Positions 21,847 through 31,485 are shown, counted from the first letter of the stretch. The stretch is DNA of 64,000 bases from Pseudomonas entomophila (GCF_023277925.1 NZ_CP063832.1:3842501-3906500); one strand, 5' to 3'. A program made the numbers and translations. The notes: generated from the sequence alone by a model not told the origin.

Positions 21847-22917
21847 ATGCAGCACCCTCAAACCACCACTCCCCAACTCGTCTACCTGGCATTTGGTGCG
21901 GCCACCTACCACCAGGAAGCTTGCTTCAGCATTGTCAGCGCCCTGGCCCATCTACAGCCGGGCGAATCCATGGACATCCAGGTCTACACCGACGACCCCG
22001 CGCCCTATGGCAAGCTGCCCGTGGCCCTGCACCTGCTCGACGAAGCCACGCGAAGCGCCTGGAATCAGCCCCACGGCTATCATTTTCGCAGCAAGCATGT
22101 GCTGCTGCGCCAGGTCCTCGAGCACCACCCGCTGGCCGTGCTCATCGACACCGACACATTCTTCCGCACATCCCCCATGCAACTATTTCGGCGGGTCGCC
22201 CCCGGCAGCCTGCTGTGCAACGCCATCGCCGGGCGTTATGGCGAGCACCCCGAATGCCTGCTGTACAAGAGCCTGCTGTCAACGCTTGAGGCCCGCAACC
22301 TGGCCGACTGCCAGATGCCACTGCTCAACTCCGGTGTGATCGGCCTTGCAAAAGAGGACGCCTCGATACTGGATCACTCCATAGCCATGATGGACGAGTT
22401 CTACCTGCTCGCCCAGAAAGCCTACACCCTCGAAGAGTTCTGCCTGGCAGTAGCGGCCTATCGCACACTGCAGGTCAACGCCTGCACCGATGTGATCCAC
22501 CACTACTGGAGCCGCAAGGCCCAGTTCCGCGCCAAGATCCAGGCCTGGTTGCGCAAGCACGGTGACGCACCGCTGAGCGCCGCGGCGCTTGCCGATGTCA
22601 GCCTGGTCAATGACCAACTGCCTCGCCCCCCCAGGCTACAGCGCCTGGGCTACAAGGCTCTGAGCCTCACCCTGCCAAACAACCAGCGGCAGTTTGCCCG
22701 GGAGTTGCTGTACGGCTGCTACCCCTACGAAAACGAGTTCGACCGCGCCTGCGCGTCGGCCTGGTGGGACAAGGCCCTCGAGAACCTCTGCCAGCGTCAT
22801 GGCCAGGTGGATGCGGCGCAGTTGCGCCAATGCCTGCGCCAACCCGGGCTGCGCCTGGCGCTTGGCAAACACCAGCAGGCCATAGAAACCCATCTGTTCA
22901 AGCAGCAACAGGCCTGA
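21847..22917 (+). CDS. glycosyltransferase-like protein with a DxD motif
   Basis: A 356-aa soluble protein. The N-terminal part looks like a nucleotide-sugar-binding fold of GT-A type: QLVYLAFGAATYHQEACFSI, the strand MDIQVYTDDPAPYG, then AVLIDTDTFF with Asp101 and Asp103 as a likely metal-binding DxD, and MPLLNSGVIGLAKED resembling the NSGV segment of glycosyltransferase families such as GT8. The C-terminal third is basic and helical. No signal peptide or membrane segment. ATG 21847 is preferred over a TTG 27 bases upstream. Neighbours give no pathway; donor and acceptor are unknown. Confidence 0.6.
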   Translation: MQHPQTTTPQLVYLAFGAATYHQEACFSIVSALAHLQPGESMDIQVYTDDPAPYGKLPVALHLLDEATRSAWNQPHGYHFRSKHVLLRQVLEHHPLAVLIDTDTFFRTSPMQLFRRVAPGSLLCNAIAGRYGEHPECLLYKSLLSTLEARNLADCQMPLLNSGVIGLAKEDASILDHSIAMMDEFYLLAQKAYTLEEFCLAVAAYRTLQVNACTDVIHHYWSRKAQFRAKIQAWLRKHGDAPLSAAALADVSLVNDQLPRPPRLQRLGYKALSLTLPNNQRQFARELLYGCYPYENEFDRACASAWWDKALENLCQRHGQVDAAQLRQCLRQPGLRLALGKHQQAIETHLFKQQQA

Positions 22918-22954
22918 TCGACATGCCGGGCACGCCACCGCAGGGATACCGAAC

Positions 22955-23755
22955 TTGTCCCTGACACGCGCCCTGCTCTCACTCCTGCGCCCTGCTGGCC
23001 TTCTACTGCTCATAGGCTTGAGCCCCCAGGCGCACAGCGAGCGGCTGCGTATCGTCAGTGATGACTGGGCTCCCTACCTCTATCAGGAGAATTCCCAGGC
23101 CAAAGGCATCGACTACGAAGTCACCAACGAGGTGCTCAAACGCCTTGGTGTCGAGGTGGAGTGGGAATTCCTGCCCTGGAAGCGCTGCATGGCGATGATC
23201 CAGCAAGGGCTGGCTGACGGCGTGATGGATACTTTTCGGGTTGAATCGCGCCAGGGCTTCCTGATCTATCCGGACGAGCCCATGTCAGAGGTCGAGTTCG
23301 TCCTGTATCAGGCCCGCGCCCGGCGCCACGCCATTGAGCACCCTGAAGACCTCGCCGGCCTGACCGTAGGGACTTCACCGGGCTACAACTATGGTGATGC
23401 CTTCGACAATTCAGCGCTGTTTCGCCGCGAATCGGCCCCGACTCAGGAGGCCAATTTCGGCAAGCTGGCGCTGGGGCGCATCGACCTGCTGGTGACCGAT
23501 CGCCGGGTCGGTCGTTTCCTGAGCCGACAGCTCGGCCTGGAGCAGACGGTCGAGGCCCTGCCCATGGTAATCAGCCGCCGTCAGCAGTACCTGGGGTTGG
23601 CGCGCAAACCCGGCCGGGAGCAACTGGCCAAAGCCTTCTCGGATGAACTGCGGCGCTTCAAGCAAGAGCCGGCTTATGCCGCCATCACACTGCGCTACGA
23701 CAACCTCGGTAATTTTCCTGTCACCGTTGAGCAGCAGGAACGCAGCACGCGCTGA
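22955..23755 (+). CDS. periplasmic substrate-binding protein, family 3
   Basis: A 266-aa exported protein with signal peptide (SLTRALLSLLRPAGLLLLIGLSPQAHS) and an SBP_bac_3 fold: LRIVSDDWAPYLYQ opens lobe one, GIDYEVTNEVLKRLGVEVEW and MIQQGLADGVMDTF follow, LAGLTVGTSPGYNYGDAF forms the hinge, and GRIDLLVTDRRVGRFL closes lobe two. Such proteins bind polar amino acids or similar ligands. No permease or ATPase is adjacent, so it may be an orphan receptor. The start is TTG at 22955; no ATG fits the signal peptide. An in-frame frameshift is not apparent. Confidence 0.82.
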   Translation: MSLTRALLSLLRPAGLLLLIGLSPQAHSERLRIVSDDWAPYLYQENSQAKGIDYEVTNEVLKRLGVEVEWEFLPWKRCMAMIQQGLADGVMDTFRVESRQGFLIYPDEPMSEVEFVLYQARARRHAIEHPEDLAGLTVGTSPGYNYGDAFDNSALFRRESAPTQEANFGKLALGRIDLLVTDRRVGRFLSRQLGLEQTVEALPMVISRRQQYLGLARKPGREQLAKAFSDELRRFKQEPAYAAITLRYDNLGNFPVTVEQQERSTR

Positions 23756-23761
23756 TTGCTC

Positions 23762-23770
23762 TGTTATACT
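23762..23770 (+). promoter_or_regulatory. extended -10 promoter element before rhlE
   Basis: TG-T-TATACT is a near-consensus extended -10 element with no good -35. It would start an mRNA with a leader of about 200 bases before the rhlE ATG at 23978. Long leaders occur in cold-inducible helicase genes, but I see no specific motif. Confidence 0.5.
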
Positions 23771-23977
23771 CGGGCCTTCCCGCCCGGCTCACGCCCGGAC
23801 GCTCGGCCTCACCACAGGCATCCCAAGCGACGGCAGCATATAGAAGATGCCCGCCAACCGTTTCCCGGATGCACCGTGAAAGCCCAGCTGGACCGGACGC
23901 GATCGCATCCCTCCGATGCCCGTCGCGCCAGGCAGAACACCCCATCGGGCCCAGCCCCCACGAGAACAGGATTGCCC

Positions 23978-25888
23978 ATGTCCTTTGCTTCCCTCGGTCT
24001 CTCCGAGGCTCTTGTCCGCGCTATCGAGGCTGCGGGCTACACCCAGCCCACTCCGGTGCAACAGCGGGCCATTCCCGCCGTGTTGCAAGGCCGCGACCTG
24101 ATGGTTGCCGCCCAGACAGGTACTGGTAAAACCGGCGGCTTCGCGCTCCCCATTCTCGAGCGCCTGTTCCCGGGTGGCCACCCCGACAAGTCGCAACGCC
24201 ATGGCCCGCGCCAACCGCGTGTGCTGGTGCTCACGCCCACCCGCGAGCTGGCTGCCCAGGTGCATGACAGCTTCAAGGTCTATGCCCGCGACCTGAATTT
24301 CATCAGCGCCTGCATCTTCGGCGGCGTCGGCATGAACCCGCAGGTCCAGGCCATGGCCAAGGGCGTCGACGTGCTGGTCGCCTGCCCAGGCCGTCTGCTC
24401 GACCTGGCCGGCCAAGGCAGCGTCGACCTCTCCCGCGTGGAGATCCTGGTCCTGGACGAAGCCGACCGCATGCTCGACATGGGCTTCATCCACGATGTGA
24501 AAAAAGTGCTCGCGCGCCTGCCTGCCAAGCGCCAGAACCTGCTGTTCTCGGCCACCTTCTCCAAAGACATCACCGACCTGGCCGACAAGCTGCTGCACAA
24601 CCCCGAGCGTATCGAGGTCACGCCGCCGAACACCACGGTCGAGCGTATCGAGCAGCGCGTCTATCGCCTGCCGGCCAGCCACAAGCGTGCACTGCTGGCG
24701 CACCTGATCACCCTGGGTGCATGGGAACAGGTACTGGTGTTCACTCGCACCAAGCACGGCGCCAACCGCCTGGCCGAATATCTGGAGAAGCACGGCCTGA
24801 CCGCCGCCGCGATCCACGGCAACAAGAGCCAGAACGCTCGCACCAAAGCCCTGGCCGACTTCAAGGCCAACACCGTGCGTGTGCTGGTCGCCACCGATAT
24901 CGCCGCCCGCGGCCTGGACATCGACCAGTTGCCCCACGTAGTCAACTTCGAACTGCCCAACGTCGAGGAAGACTATGTGCATCGCATTGGCCGTACCGGC
25001 CGTGCCGGTCGCTCGGGCGAGGCCATCTCGATGGTCGCGCCGGACGAAGAGAAGCTGCTCAAGAGCATCGAGCGCGTCACCAAGCAGAAGATCCCCGATG
25101 GCGATCTGATGGGCTTCGACGCCTCGACCGTCGAGGCGGAGAAGCCGGAAGTCCGCGAACGCCAGCAGAACAACGGCCGCGGTGGCCGCAACCAGCAACC
25201 TCGCGGCGAAGGCGGCAAGGAAGGCAGTGGCGGGCGCAAGGACAAGGGCAAGGACAAAGGCAAGCAGAAGCCTGCCGCCGAGAAGCAGGCCGACAAGGAA
25301 AAGTCCGGCGACAAGCAACAGCAAGGCCAGCAACGCAAGCCGCGTGACAAGAAGCCGCGTCAGCAGCAAGCCGCCCAAGGCCAGAAACCCGCCCAACCGG
25401 CACCGGCCAACCGGGATCCGGAAGAGTTCCTGGACGACGATGTCGACAATTTCGGTAACCGCGCCGACTACGTCAGCCCCTACCAGAACGCCAAGAACCA
25501 GGGCCGCAACCGCCGCCCGGGTGGCAATGCCGGTCAGGGTCAGGGCAACGGTCAGCGTAGCGGCGGTGGTCAGGGTCAGGGTCAGGGTCAAGGCCGTGGC
25601 AACGGCCAGCAGCGTCAGGGCCAGAACCAGGGCTCCGGCGAAAAACGCACCCGCAATGGCGGTGGTAGTAACGGCGGTGCTCGTCGCGACAACAACGGTG
25701 GCCGCAACCGCCGCGACGACACGGCGCGCCAGGAACCGGCGGTGCGCAACCCGCGCGAGCCGCAGAACACGCCGGTGATCATCCGCAAGGAATCCAAGCT
25801 CGACCGTTATCCGACGCCCGAGCAACTGGACGACCTGCCAAGCCGCCCACGGGGTGAGCGCCCGGCGCTGTTGACCCGCAAGGGTTGA
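23978..25888 (+). CDS. rhlE: DEAD-box RNA helicase, RhlE type
   Basis: A 636-aa ATP-dependent RNA helicase. The start [16 protein letters not shown] is the normal Q-motif context. Motifs in order: [14 protein letters not shown] (Q), AQTGTGKT (I), PTRELAAQ (Ia), [13 protein letters not shown] (II, DEAD), FSATF (III), [15 protein letters not shown] (IV-V) and [11 protein letters not shown] (VI). Residues from about 385 on form a long, low-complexity tail rich in Lys, Arg, Gln and Gly, including tandem GQ dipeptides coded by GGTCAG repeats (25568-25591). Tails of this kind bind RNA and localise helicases. The protein is longer than enteric RhlE for that reason. A role in RNA decay and cold growth is family inference. 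Confidence 0.95.
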   Translation: MSFASLGLSEALVRAIEAAGYTQPTPVQQRAIPAVLQGRDLMVAAQTGTGKTGGFALPILERLFPGGHPDKSQRHGPRQPRVLVLTPTRELAAQVHDSFKVYARDLNFISACIFGGVGMNPQVQAMAKGVDVLVACPGRLLDLAGQGSVDLSRVEILVLDEADRMLDMGFIHDVKKVLARLPAKRQNLLFSATFSKDITDLADKLLHNPERIEVTPPNTTVERIEQRVYRLPASHKRALLAHLITLGAWEQVLVFTRTKHGANRLAEYLEKHGLTAAAIHGNKSQNARTKALADFKANTVRVLVATDIAARGLDIDQLPHVVNFELPNVEEDYVHRIGRTGRAGRSGEAISMVAPDEEKLLKSIERVTKQKIPDGDLMGFDASTVEAEKPEVRERQQNNGRGGRNQQPRGEGGKEGSGGRKDKGKDKGKQKPAAEKQADKEKSGDKQQQGQQRKPRDKKPRQQQAAQGQKPAQPAPANRDPEEFLDDDVDNFGNRADYVSPYQNAKNQGRNRRPGGNAGQGQGNGQRSGGGQGQGQGQGRGNGQQRQGQNQGSGEKRTRNGGGSNGGARRDNNGGRNRRDDTARQEPAVRNPREPQNTPVIIRKESKLDRYPTPEQLDDLPSRPRGERPALLTRKG

Positions 25889-25893
25889 GGCCT

Positions 25894-25951
25894 GTTCGCC
25901 GGCAAGCCGGCTCCTACACGGGTCATCGTAGGAGCCGGCTTGCCGGCGAAC
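25894..25951. repeat. REP-type inverted repeat
   Basis: Perfect 24-bp arms (25894-25917, 25928-25951), GTTCGCCGGCAAGCCGGCTC-CTAC and its complement, around a 10-base loop just after rhlE. Confidence 0.9.
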
Positions 25952-25968
25952 CTGTGCTGCACATAAAC

Positions 25969-25997
25969 AAAAACGCCGCCCAATGGGCGGCGTTTTT
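25969..25997. terminator. bidirectional terminator between rhlE and yceI
   Basis: AAAAACGCCGCC-CAAT-GGGCGGCGTTTTT: a GC stem flanked by A and T runs, so it can end transcription from both convergent genes. Confidence 0.93.
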
Positions 25998-26011
25998 GTG
26001 GGTGCAACCGA

Positions 26012-26590
26012 TTACTTCTGTTTCACGCCTTCGACGCTGATGTCCAGGTCCAGGGTCTGCGAAGTAGCGCCCGGCCCCTTGATGCCGAAGTCGTTCAGGT
26101 TCAGGGTGGTGGTGGCGTTGAAGCCAGCACGCTCGCCGCCCCACGGGTCCTTGCCTTCGCCATTGAACACAGCCTTGAAGGTGACCGGCTTGGTCACGCC
26201 GTGCATGGTCAGGTCGCCAGTCACATCAGCGGTCTTGTCGCCAGTCGGCTTGACGCTGGTGGAGACGAACTTGGCTTCCGGGTACTTTTTCACATCCAGG
26301 AAGTCTTTGCTGGCAATGTGCTTGTCACGCTCGGCGTGGTTCGACCACAGGCTGGCAGTCTTCAGGTCGACGCTGATCTTGCTGGCCTCTGGCTTGGCGC
26401 TGTCCCAGGTGAAGTTACCGTCGAAATCCTTGAAGGTGCCGTGGATGAAGCTGTAACCCAGGTGGCTGATCTTCCAGTCGACGAACGCGTGCTGGCCTTC
26501 CTTGTCGATCTTGTACTCGGCAGCCATGGCCTGGCCGGCGGAAATCAGGGCGGTACCGAGCGCCAGGGCGGCAAAAGTCTTTTTCAACAT
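26012..26590 (-). CDS. YceI-family periplasmic protein
   Basis: A 192-aa protein starting [23 protein letters not shown], a clear Sec signal peptide; the upstream open frame is dropped for that reason. The mature part is a YceI lipocalin-like beta-barrel: [35 protein letters not shown], the [14 protein letters not shown] segment and [14 protein letters not shown]. Family members bind long isoprenoid chains such as polyprenyl pyrophosphate or ubiquinone-8. It lies 35 bases downstream of a cytochrome b561-type gene on the same strand; the pairing is common and suggests quinone-linked redox work in or at the inner membrane. Confidence 0.93.
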   Translation of the reverse strand: MLKKTFAALALGTALISAGQAMAAEYKIDKEGQHAFVDWKISHLGYSFIHGTFKDFDGNFTWDSAKPEASKISVDLKTASLWSNHAERDKHIASKDFLDVKKYPEAKFVSTSVKPTGDKTADVTGDLTMHGVTKPVTFKAVFNGEGKDPWGGERAGFNATTTLNLNDFGIKGPGATSQTLDLDISVEGVKQK

Positions 26591-26625
26591 CCTTACGTTC
26601 CTTCCATTGCAATTGAGGTTGAGGG

Positions 26626-27177
26626 TCAAGCTTTGCGCCCCAACATACGGGTCAGGGTCGCGTCACGGTCGATGAAATGGTGCTTGAATGCCGCCAGTGC
26701 ATGCAGGATGGCGAAGATCACCAGCCCCCACGCCAGCCACAGGTGGATCACGCCGGCGGTATCGGCCTGGTCTGGCAGGTCGCTGACCAAGGCCGGCACC
26801 TCGAACAGGTCGAACACCGGTATGCCGACGCCGTCGGCGGTGGAGATCAGGTAGCCCGCGATCATCACCGCGAACAACCCCAGGTACAGCGCCAGGTGGC
26901 CGAGCTTGGCGGCCAGGCGTGTCACCTTGCCGTGGTTGGCCGGTGCTGGCGGCGGCGGGCTGACGAAACGCCAGAGCACGCGCAGCAGCATGACAGCCAA
27001 CAGTACCAGGCCAATGCTCTTGTGCAGGTCGGGGCCGGATTTGCGCCAGGGGCTGTAGTAATCCAGGCCGACCATCCACAGCCCCAGGCCGAACAGGCCG
27101 AAGACCGCCAACGCCACGCCCCAGTGCAGGACGATGCTGACCAGGCCATAGCGAGAAGATGAGTTGCGCAATTGCAT
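26626..27177 (-). CDS. cytochrome b561 family protein
   Basis: A 183-aa inner-membrane di-haem cytochrome with four transmembrane helices. Likely haem-ligand histidines lie in [10 protein letters not shown] (helix 1), [13 protein letters not shown] (helix 2), and [25 protein letters not shown] (helix 4). Bacterial members pass electrons between the quinone pool and superoxide or other acceptors. It precedes yceI on the same strand and probably shares its transcript. Upstream (27178-27362) is AT-rich and contains short dyads such as ATCG-AAAAAAA-CGAT that may bind a regulator. Confidence 0.93.
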   Translation of the reverse strand: MQLRNSSSRYGLVSIVLHWGVALAVFGLFGLGLWMVGLDYYSPWRKSGPDLHKSIGLVLLAVMLLRVLWRFVSPPPPAPANHGKVTRLAAKLGHLALYLGLFAVMIAGYLISTADGVGIPVFDLFEVPALVSDLPDQADTAGVIHLWLAWGLVIFAILHALAAFKHHFIDRDATLTRMLGRKA

Positions 27178-27362
27178 GTTGGCGTATTTCCCCGTGAAAG
27201 CTGTGCACAGACTAGCGCGTAACGTATCGAAGAAAAGCGGAAAAAATTGCTTCGGATAATCGAAAAAAACGATATTTAGTCTGCAACCTTCCCATTAAGG
27301 AAACATTAACGATAGTCGTTGCGAGGGAGGCTGCCAATGCTGGAGGGCGGAGGCGTCAAAAG

Positions 27363-27408
27363 TTCGCCGGCAAGCCGGCTCCTACGTAGGAGCCGGCTTG
27401 CCGGCGAA
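27363..27408. repeat. REP-type palindrome without loop
   Basis: TTCGCCGGCAAGCCGGCTCC-TAC directly followed by its complement: a 46-base perfect palindrome 10 bases past the amine oxidase stop. It can form a long stem at the 3' end of that mRNA. Confidence 0.9.
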
Positions 27409-27418
27409 GCACCTGGTA

Positions 27419-29281
27419 TCAGTTCGCGTTGGCCTGGCTATTCACCACTGGTTTTTTCACAGGCTCGGACTTGGCCGTGGCCTTCTTCACCGGCTCAGGT
27501 TTGGTCGCAGGCTTGTGCGCAGCCTGCTTGGCCGCTGGCTTGGCGGCCGCTTTAGCCGGGGCCGGCTTGATGGCGGCCGGTTTGACAGGCTCTTCCTTGG
27601 CCTCGATCACCGGGGCAGCCGAAGCAGGTGCCTGGACAGGGGCAGGCGCCGGTGCAGGCTCTTCAGCCTTGGCGACCGGTGCAACGTTGGCTTGCGGCTT
27701 GTCGCCACCACCGAACAGACGAGAGAAGAAGCCCGGCTTGTCCTGCGCGGCGGCTTCGGTCTTGACCGGCTCGGCCTTGGCAGATGCTGGTTGTGCCTTG
27801 TCCGAAGAGCCTCCGAACAGGTTGGAGAAGAACCCACCCTTGTCCTTGGCTGCAACAGCGCCCGCCGCAGCGGCGGCGGCCACTGGCGCCGCCTTGACGG
27901 GGTCGAACGACTTGCCTGCCGCCAGATCCTGCACCTGGCTGGCGGCACGCTGGCCACTGCGTAGGGCGCCTTCCAGGGTACCGGGATAGAGCGCGTCGGT
28001 GTGCTCACCCGCAAAGGTGATGCGCTGCACCGGGCGCTCCCACAGGCGCCAGTACTTGCTGATCTGGCCTGGGCCGTAGGCCAGGTAGGCGCCACCGGTA
28101 CCGGCATCGGTGCTGTAGCGGCGGACTTCGTAGCCGGTGAACGCGCCACGGGCTTGCGGGTAGAAGGCATGCAGGCGAATCAGCACCTGGTCGACCATCT
28201 GCTTGTCGCCGAACGCCTGCAGCAGGCGCGCATTGTCACCGGACAGGTTGATCACCACATTGGCACCGCCCTTGAGCGCCGGTTCGATCCACAGCATGCC
28301 CAGGCCGGCATTGCTGAAGATCTCGCCGGACATGCGCGCGCGGCTTTCCCAGACCGGGTTCTTGAACTTGAGCATCAGTTGGTCGCGCCAACCGTAGTTG
28401 GTGCCTTTGAGCGCAGCCAGGTGCTGGTTGTCCAGGCCCGGAGTCATCTGGATCTTGGCCAGGGCGCGCAGCGGCACGGCCATCACCAGATAGTCGGCCT
28501 GGTAGCCGACGCTGCCGACCTTGACCGTCACCCCGTCCTTGTCCTGGACGATGGAGGTGACCGGCGAGCTGGTCTTGATGGTCTTCAGTTGCTTGACGAA
28601 GGCCTGGGCCAGCACCGGGCTACCGCCCGGCAGGCGCGCGGCGCGCAGGTCACGGTCGCTGATGTTGCGATAGACGCGGTTCTGCTGGGCGAAGTACAGC
28701 AGCGACAGGCGCGACGGTTCGTCGTAGCGGGTGCGGATCTGCTGGTTGACCAACTGCCGGGCGGTCGCCGGCAGTTGCAGCTTGTCGAGCCAGGAGGACA
28801 CATTCATCTGGTCGAGGGCGAACAAAGTGCTGTTACCCGCCGGGTTGAGCGGGTCATCGATCGAACGCGCCAGGTCGTCGAGGGTCTTCTCGTAGCGCTT
28901 GAGCGCCTCTGCGGTGGCCGGCTGCTTGGCGGTAAGGTCGACGGCGCTGAAGTACTCGCCGTCGATCAGGTAACCGGGGGTGCGGACGAACTCCGGCGCC
29001 GGCAACGTACCGACCTTGAAGTGTTCCAGGTACTGGTTGAGCACCGGTTGGGTCTTGCTGTTGCCGATCCACTCGCTGGTGGCCAGGCCCGAACGCCCAC
29101 CCATGCCCGACTTGGCTTCCAGCAGGGTGACCTGCCAGCCCTTGCCTTGCAGCTCGTAGGCGGCAGTCAGGCCAGCCAGGCCGCCGCCGACAACGATCGC
29201 AGTCTTGTCTTTGGCCAGCGTCGCGCCGCTGGACACCCCAATCAATACAAACGCGCACAGGCGCACCCAAGCAGCAGCCAT
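27419..29281 (-). CDS. FAD-dependent amine-oxidase-like protein with a repeat-bearing Ala/Pro/Lys tail
   Basis: A 620-aa protein. An N-terminal hydrophobic segment (WVRLCAFVLIGVSSGATLA) is probably a signal. Residues about 27-455 are a flavin amine oxidase domain: dinucleotide loop VVGGGLAGLTAAYELQGKG, LLEAKSGMGGRSGL, a substrate-domain middle, and C-terminal ITFAGEHTDALYPGTLEGALRSG, which contacts FAD. From about 456 on the protein changes to a low-complexity Ala/Pro/Lys tail holding two near-identical hydrophobic motifs, GGFFSNLFGG and PGFFSRLFGG (near 481-494 and 514-527). Substrate unknown. The tail could anchor the protein to membrane or wall. No partner genes nearby. Confidence 0.83.
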   Translation of the reverse strand: MAAAWVRLCAFVLIGVSSGATLAKDKTAIVVGGGLAGLTAAYELQGKGWQVTLLEAKSGMGGRSGLATSEWIGNSKTQPVLNQYLEHFKVGTLPAPEFVRTPGYLIDGEYFSAVDLTAKQPATAEALKRYEKTLDDLARSIDDPLNPAGNSTLFALDQMNVSSWLDKLQLPATARQLVNQQIRTRYDEPSRLSLLYFAQQNRVYRNISDRDLRAARLPGGSPVLAQAFVKQLKTIKTSSPVTSIVQDKDGVTVKVGSVGYQADYLVMAVPLRALAKIQMTPGLDNQHLAALKGTNYGWRDQLMLKFKNPVWESRARMSGEIFSNAGLGMLWIEPALKGGANVVINLSGDNARLLQAFGDKQMVDQVLIRLHAFYPQARGAFTGYEVRRYSTDAGTGGAYLAYGPGQISKYWRLWERPVQRITFAGEHTDALYPGTLEGALRSGQRAASQVQDLAAGKSFDPVKAAPVAAAAAAGAVAAKDKGGFFSNLFGGSSDKAQPASAKAEPVKTEAAAQDKPGFFSRLFGGGDKPQANVAPVAKAEEPAPAPAPVQAPASAAPVIEAKEEPVKPAAIKPAPAKAAAKPAAKQAAHKPATKPEPVKKATAKSEPVKKPVVNSQANAN

Positions 29282-29487
29282 GATGGCGAACTCCGGTAAG
29301 AGGGTTATTAGGGAAAAAGGAGGGGAACGCCCCCCGGGGCAGATGCGTTAAGAATACGTCACCTCTGCCCACCCTGCCACCGCAGTGCCATCAAGTGCTT
29401 TTGGCAACTGGTAATTTTGTCAGTTGCCCACAGGGCAACGCTTGGTCAATGCTCGCCCTGGCCCCCATTCGCCAGCCAGGAGGCGCG

Positions 29488-29976
29488 ATGATCTATCAGA
29501 AGCGATTCGCCAGCGTGTCACCGCAGTTGCTCGCGCAAAGACAGCCCTGGCGCACCTCGTCAGGCCTGCAGATCAGGTCTAATGGATCGTTGTGCACAGG
29601 TTTCTGGTCATCTGCCGGGCAAATGGATACCGAACTGATCATTGGTAGCCAATGCGATGTCGAAATCAGCTTTGCCCGCGAGGTCGACAGCCTGGCCATC
29701 GAGTTCTACGCGGTCTGTGACGATGCTGAGCAGTGCCCCCAGGCCCTGCTCGAGATCGAGCGCCCCAACCAGGCTGACCGGCCCGATGGGCCTGGCCATT
29801 TTTTCTGGCTGACCCTCGCCGAAGACTTTTCCATCGACAGCGTTCCCGGGGCCTACGCCACCGAGCCCAGGTGGCAGATTCTGCCAGGGCCGCTGCGTCG
29901 CCTGACCCTGTCGACCTCGCAGCACGCGCAGTTGCATATCCGCAACCTGAAGTGGACGCCCGTCCGTCGCCATTGA
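29488..29976 (+). CDS. hypothetical protein, predicted beta-rich
   Basis: A 162-aa soluble protein starting MIYQKRFASVSPQLLAQ, chosen because CAGGAGG lies 6 bases before; an in-frame ATG at 29395 lacks a site. No signal peptide or membrane segment. Alternating hydrophobic and polar residues (DVEISFAREVDSLAIEFYAV, AQLHIRNLKWTPV) suggest a beta sandwich. I do not recognise a family. It stands between the divergent flavoprotein and bioA; the bioA start is 78 bases on, so co-transcription is possible. Confidence 0.65.
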   Translation: MIYQKRFASVSPQLLAQRQPWRTSSGLQIRSNGSLCTGFWSSAGQMDTELIIGSQCDVEISFAREVDSLAIEFYAVCDDAEQCPQALLEIERPNQADRPDGPGHFFWLTLAEDFSIDSVPGAYATEPRWQILPGPLRRLTLSTSQHAQLHIRNLKWTPVRRH

Positions 29977-30054
29977 GCCCCGAGGTTGTCCTGCCCTGTC
30001 GCATTGCTTAGGCTTACGCGGTCCAACCAAGCTGCAATGCCAGGAGAAGTGCCC

Positions 30055-31461
30055 ATGGGCCTCAACGATCAGTGGATGCAACGCGACCTGAAGGTCCTGT
30101 GGCACCCCTGCACCCAGATGAAAGACCACGAGCAACTGCCACTGATCCCGATCCGTCGCGGTGAAGGCGTTTGGCTCGAGGACTTCGAGGGTAAGCGCTA
30201 CCTGGACGCGGTCAGTTCCTGGTGGGTCAATGTGTTCGGCCATGCCAACCCACGCATCAACCAGCGCATCAAGGACCAGGTCGATCAGCTCGAACATGTG
30301 ATTCTCGCCGGTTTCAGCCACCAACCGGTGATCGAGCTGTCCGAGCGTCTGGTGGCCATGACCCCAGCCGGCCTTGATCGGGTGTTCTACGCCGACAACG
30401 GCTCGTCGTGCATCGAAGTGGCGCTGAAGATGAGCTTCCACTACTGGCAGAACACCGGCAAACCCCAGAAGAAGCGCTTCGTCACCCTGACCAACAGCTA
30501 CCATGGCGAAACCATCGCCGCCATGTCGGTGGGCGACGTGCCGCTGTTCACCGAGACTTACAAGGCCCTGCTGCTGGATACGATCAAGGTACCCAGCCCG
30601 GACTGCTACCTGCGCCCCGAAGGCATGGGCTGGGAGGAACACTCGCGGAACATGTTCGCTGCCATGGAACAGGCCCTGGCCGAACACCATGCCACCATCG
30701 CCGCAGTGATCGTCGAGCCGCTGATCCAGGGCGCCGGGGGCATGCGCATGTACCACCCGGTGTACCTCAAGCTGCTGCGCGAAGCCTGCGACCGCTACGA
30801 CGTGCACCTGATCCACGACGAAATCGCCGTGGGCTTCGGCCGTACCGGGACCATGTTCGCCTGCGAGCAGGCCGGCATCCGCCCGGACTTCCTGTGCCTG
30901 TCCAAGGCCCTGACCGGGGGTTACCTGCCGCTGGCCGCCTGCCTGACCACCGACCAGGTGTACCAGGCGTTCTACGATGACTACCCGACCCTGCGCGCCT
31001 TCCTCCATTCGCACAGCTACACCGGCAACCCGCTGGCCTGCGCCGCGGCGTTGGCGACCCTGGACATCTTCGCCCAGGACAACGTGATCGAAGCCAACAA
31101 GGCTTTGTCGGCGCGCATGGCCAGCGCCACCGTGCACCTGGCCGATCACGCACATGTCGCCGAAGTGCGCCAGACCGGCATGGCCCTGGCCATCGAGATG
31201 GTCAAGGACAAGGCCGGCAAGGTCGCCTTCCCCTGGCAAGAGCGTCGTGGCCTGAAGGTGTTCGAGCACGCCCTGAGCCGTGGCGCGCTATTGCGCCCGT
31301 TGGGCAGTGTGGTGTATTTCCTGCCGCCTTACGTGATCACACCGGAGCAGATCGACTTCCTGGCCGACGTGGCCAGCGAAGGGATCGACATCGCCACCCG
31401 TGACAGTGTCAGCGTGGCGGTACCGGCCGATTTCCACCCCGATTTCCGCGATCCGGGCTAG
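30055..31461 (+). CDS. bioA: adenosylmethionine-8-amino-7-oxononanoate aminotransferase
   Basis: A 468-aa PLP enzyme of biotin synthesis that makes 7,8-diaminopelargonate, using S-adenosylmethionine as amino donor. The start MGLNDQWMQRDLKVLWHPCTQM follows AGGAGAAG and carries the conserved WHPCTQM. Motifs: YLDAVSSWWVNVFGHANPRIN, DNGSSCIEVALKMSFHYW, SYHGETIAAMSVGD, the PLP Asp in LIHDEIAVGFGRTGTMFA, and active-site Lys in CLSKALTGGYLPLAA. Other bio genes are elsewhere. rsmE follows after 24 bases and is probably co-transcribed. Confidence 0.97.
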   Translation: MGLNDQWMQRDLKVLWHPCTQMKDHEQLPLIPIRRGEGVWLEDFEGKRYLDAVSSWWVNVFGHANPRINQRIKDQVDQLEHVILAGFSHQPVIELSERLVAMTPAGLDRVFYADNGSSCIEVALKMSFHYWQNTGKPQKKRFVTLTNSYHGETIAAMSVGDVPLFTETYKALLLDTIKVPSPDCYLRPEGMGWEEHSRNMFAAMEQALAEHHATIAAVIVEPLIQGAGGMRMYHPVYLKLLREACDRYDVHLIHDEIAVGFGRTGTMFACEQAGIRPDFLCLSKALTGGYLPLAACLTTDQVYQAFYDDYPTLRAFLHSHSYTGNPLACAAALATLDIFAQDNVIEANKALSARMASATVHLADHAHVAEVRQTGMALAIEMVKDKAGKVAFPWQERRGLKVFEHALSRGALLRPLGSVVYFLPPYVITPEQIDFLADVASEGIDIATRDSVSVAVPADFHPDFRDPG

Positions 31462-31485
31462 GCCCCATTAGATTCGAGTAGAACC

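Noticed and set aside
23789..25825. Minus-strand open frame of 678 codons opposite rhlE
   Set aside because: Leu/Val/Ala-rich shadow of the helicase coding strand; no start site or domain.
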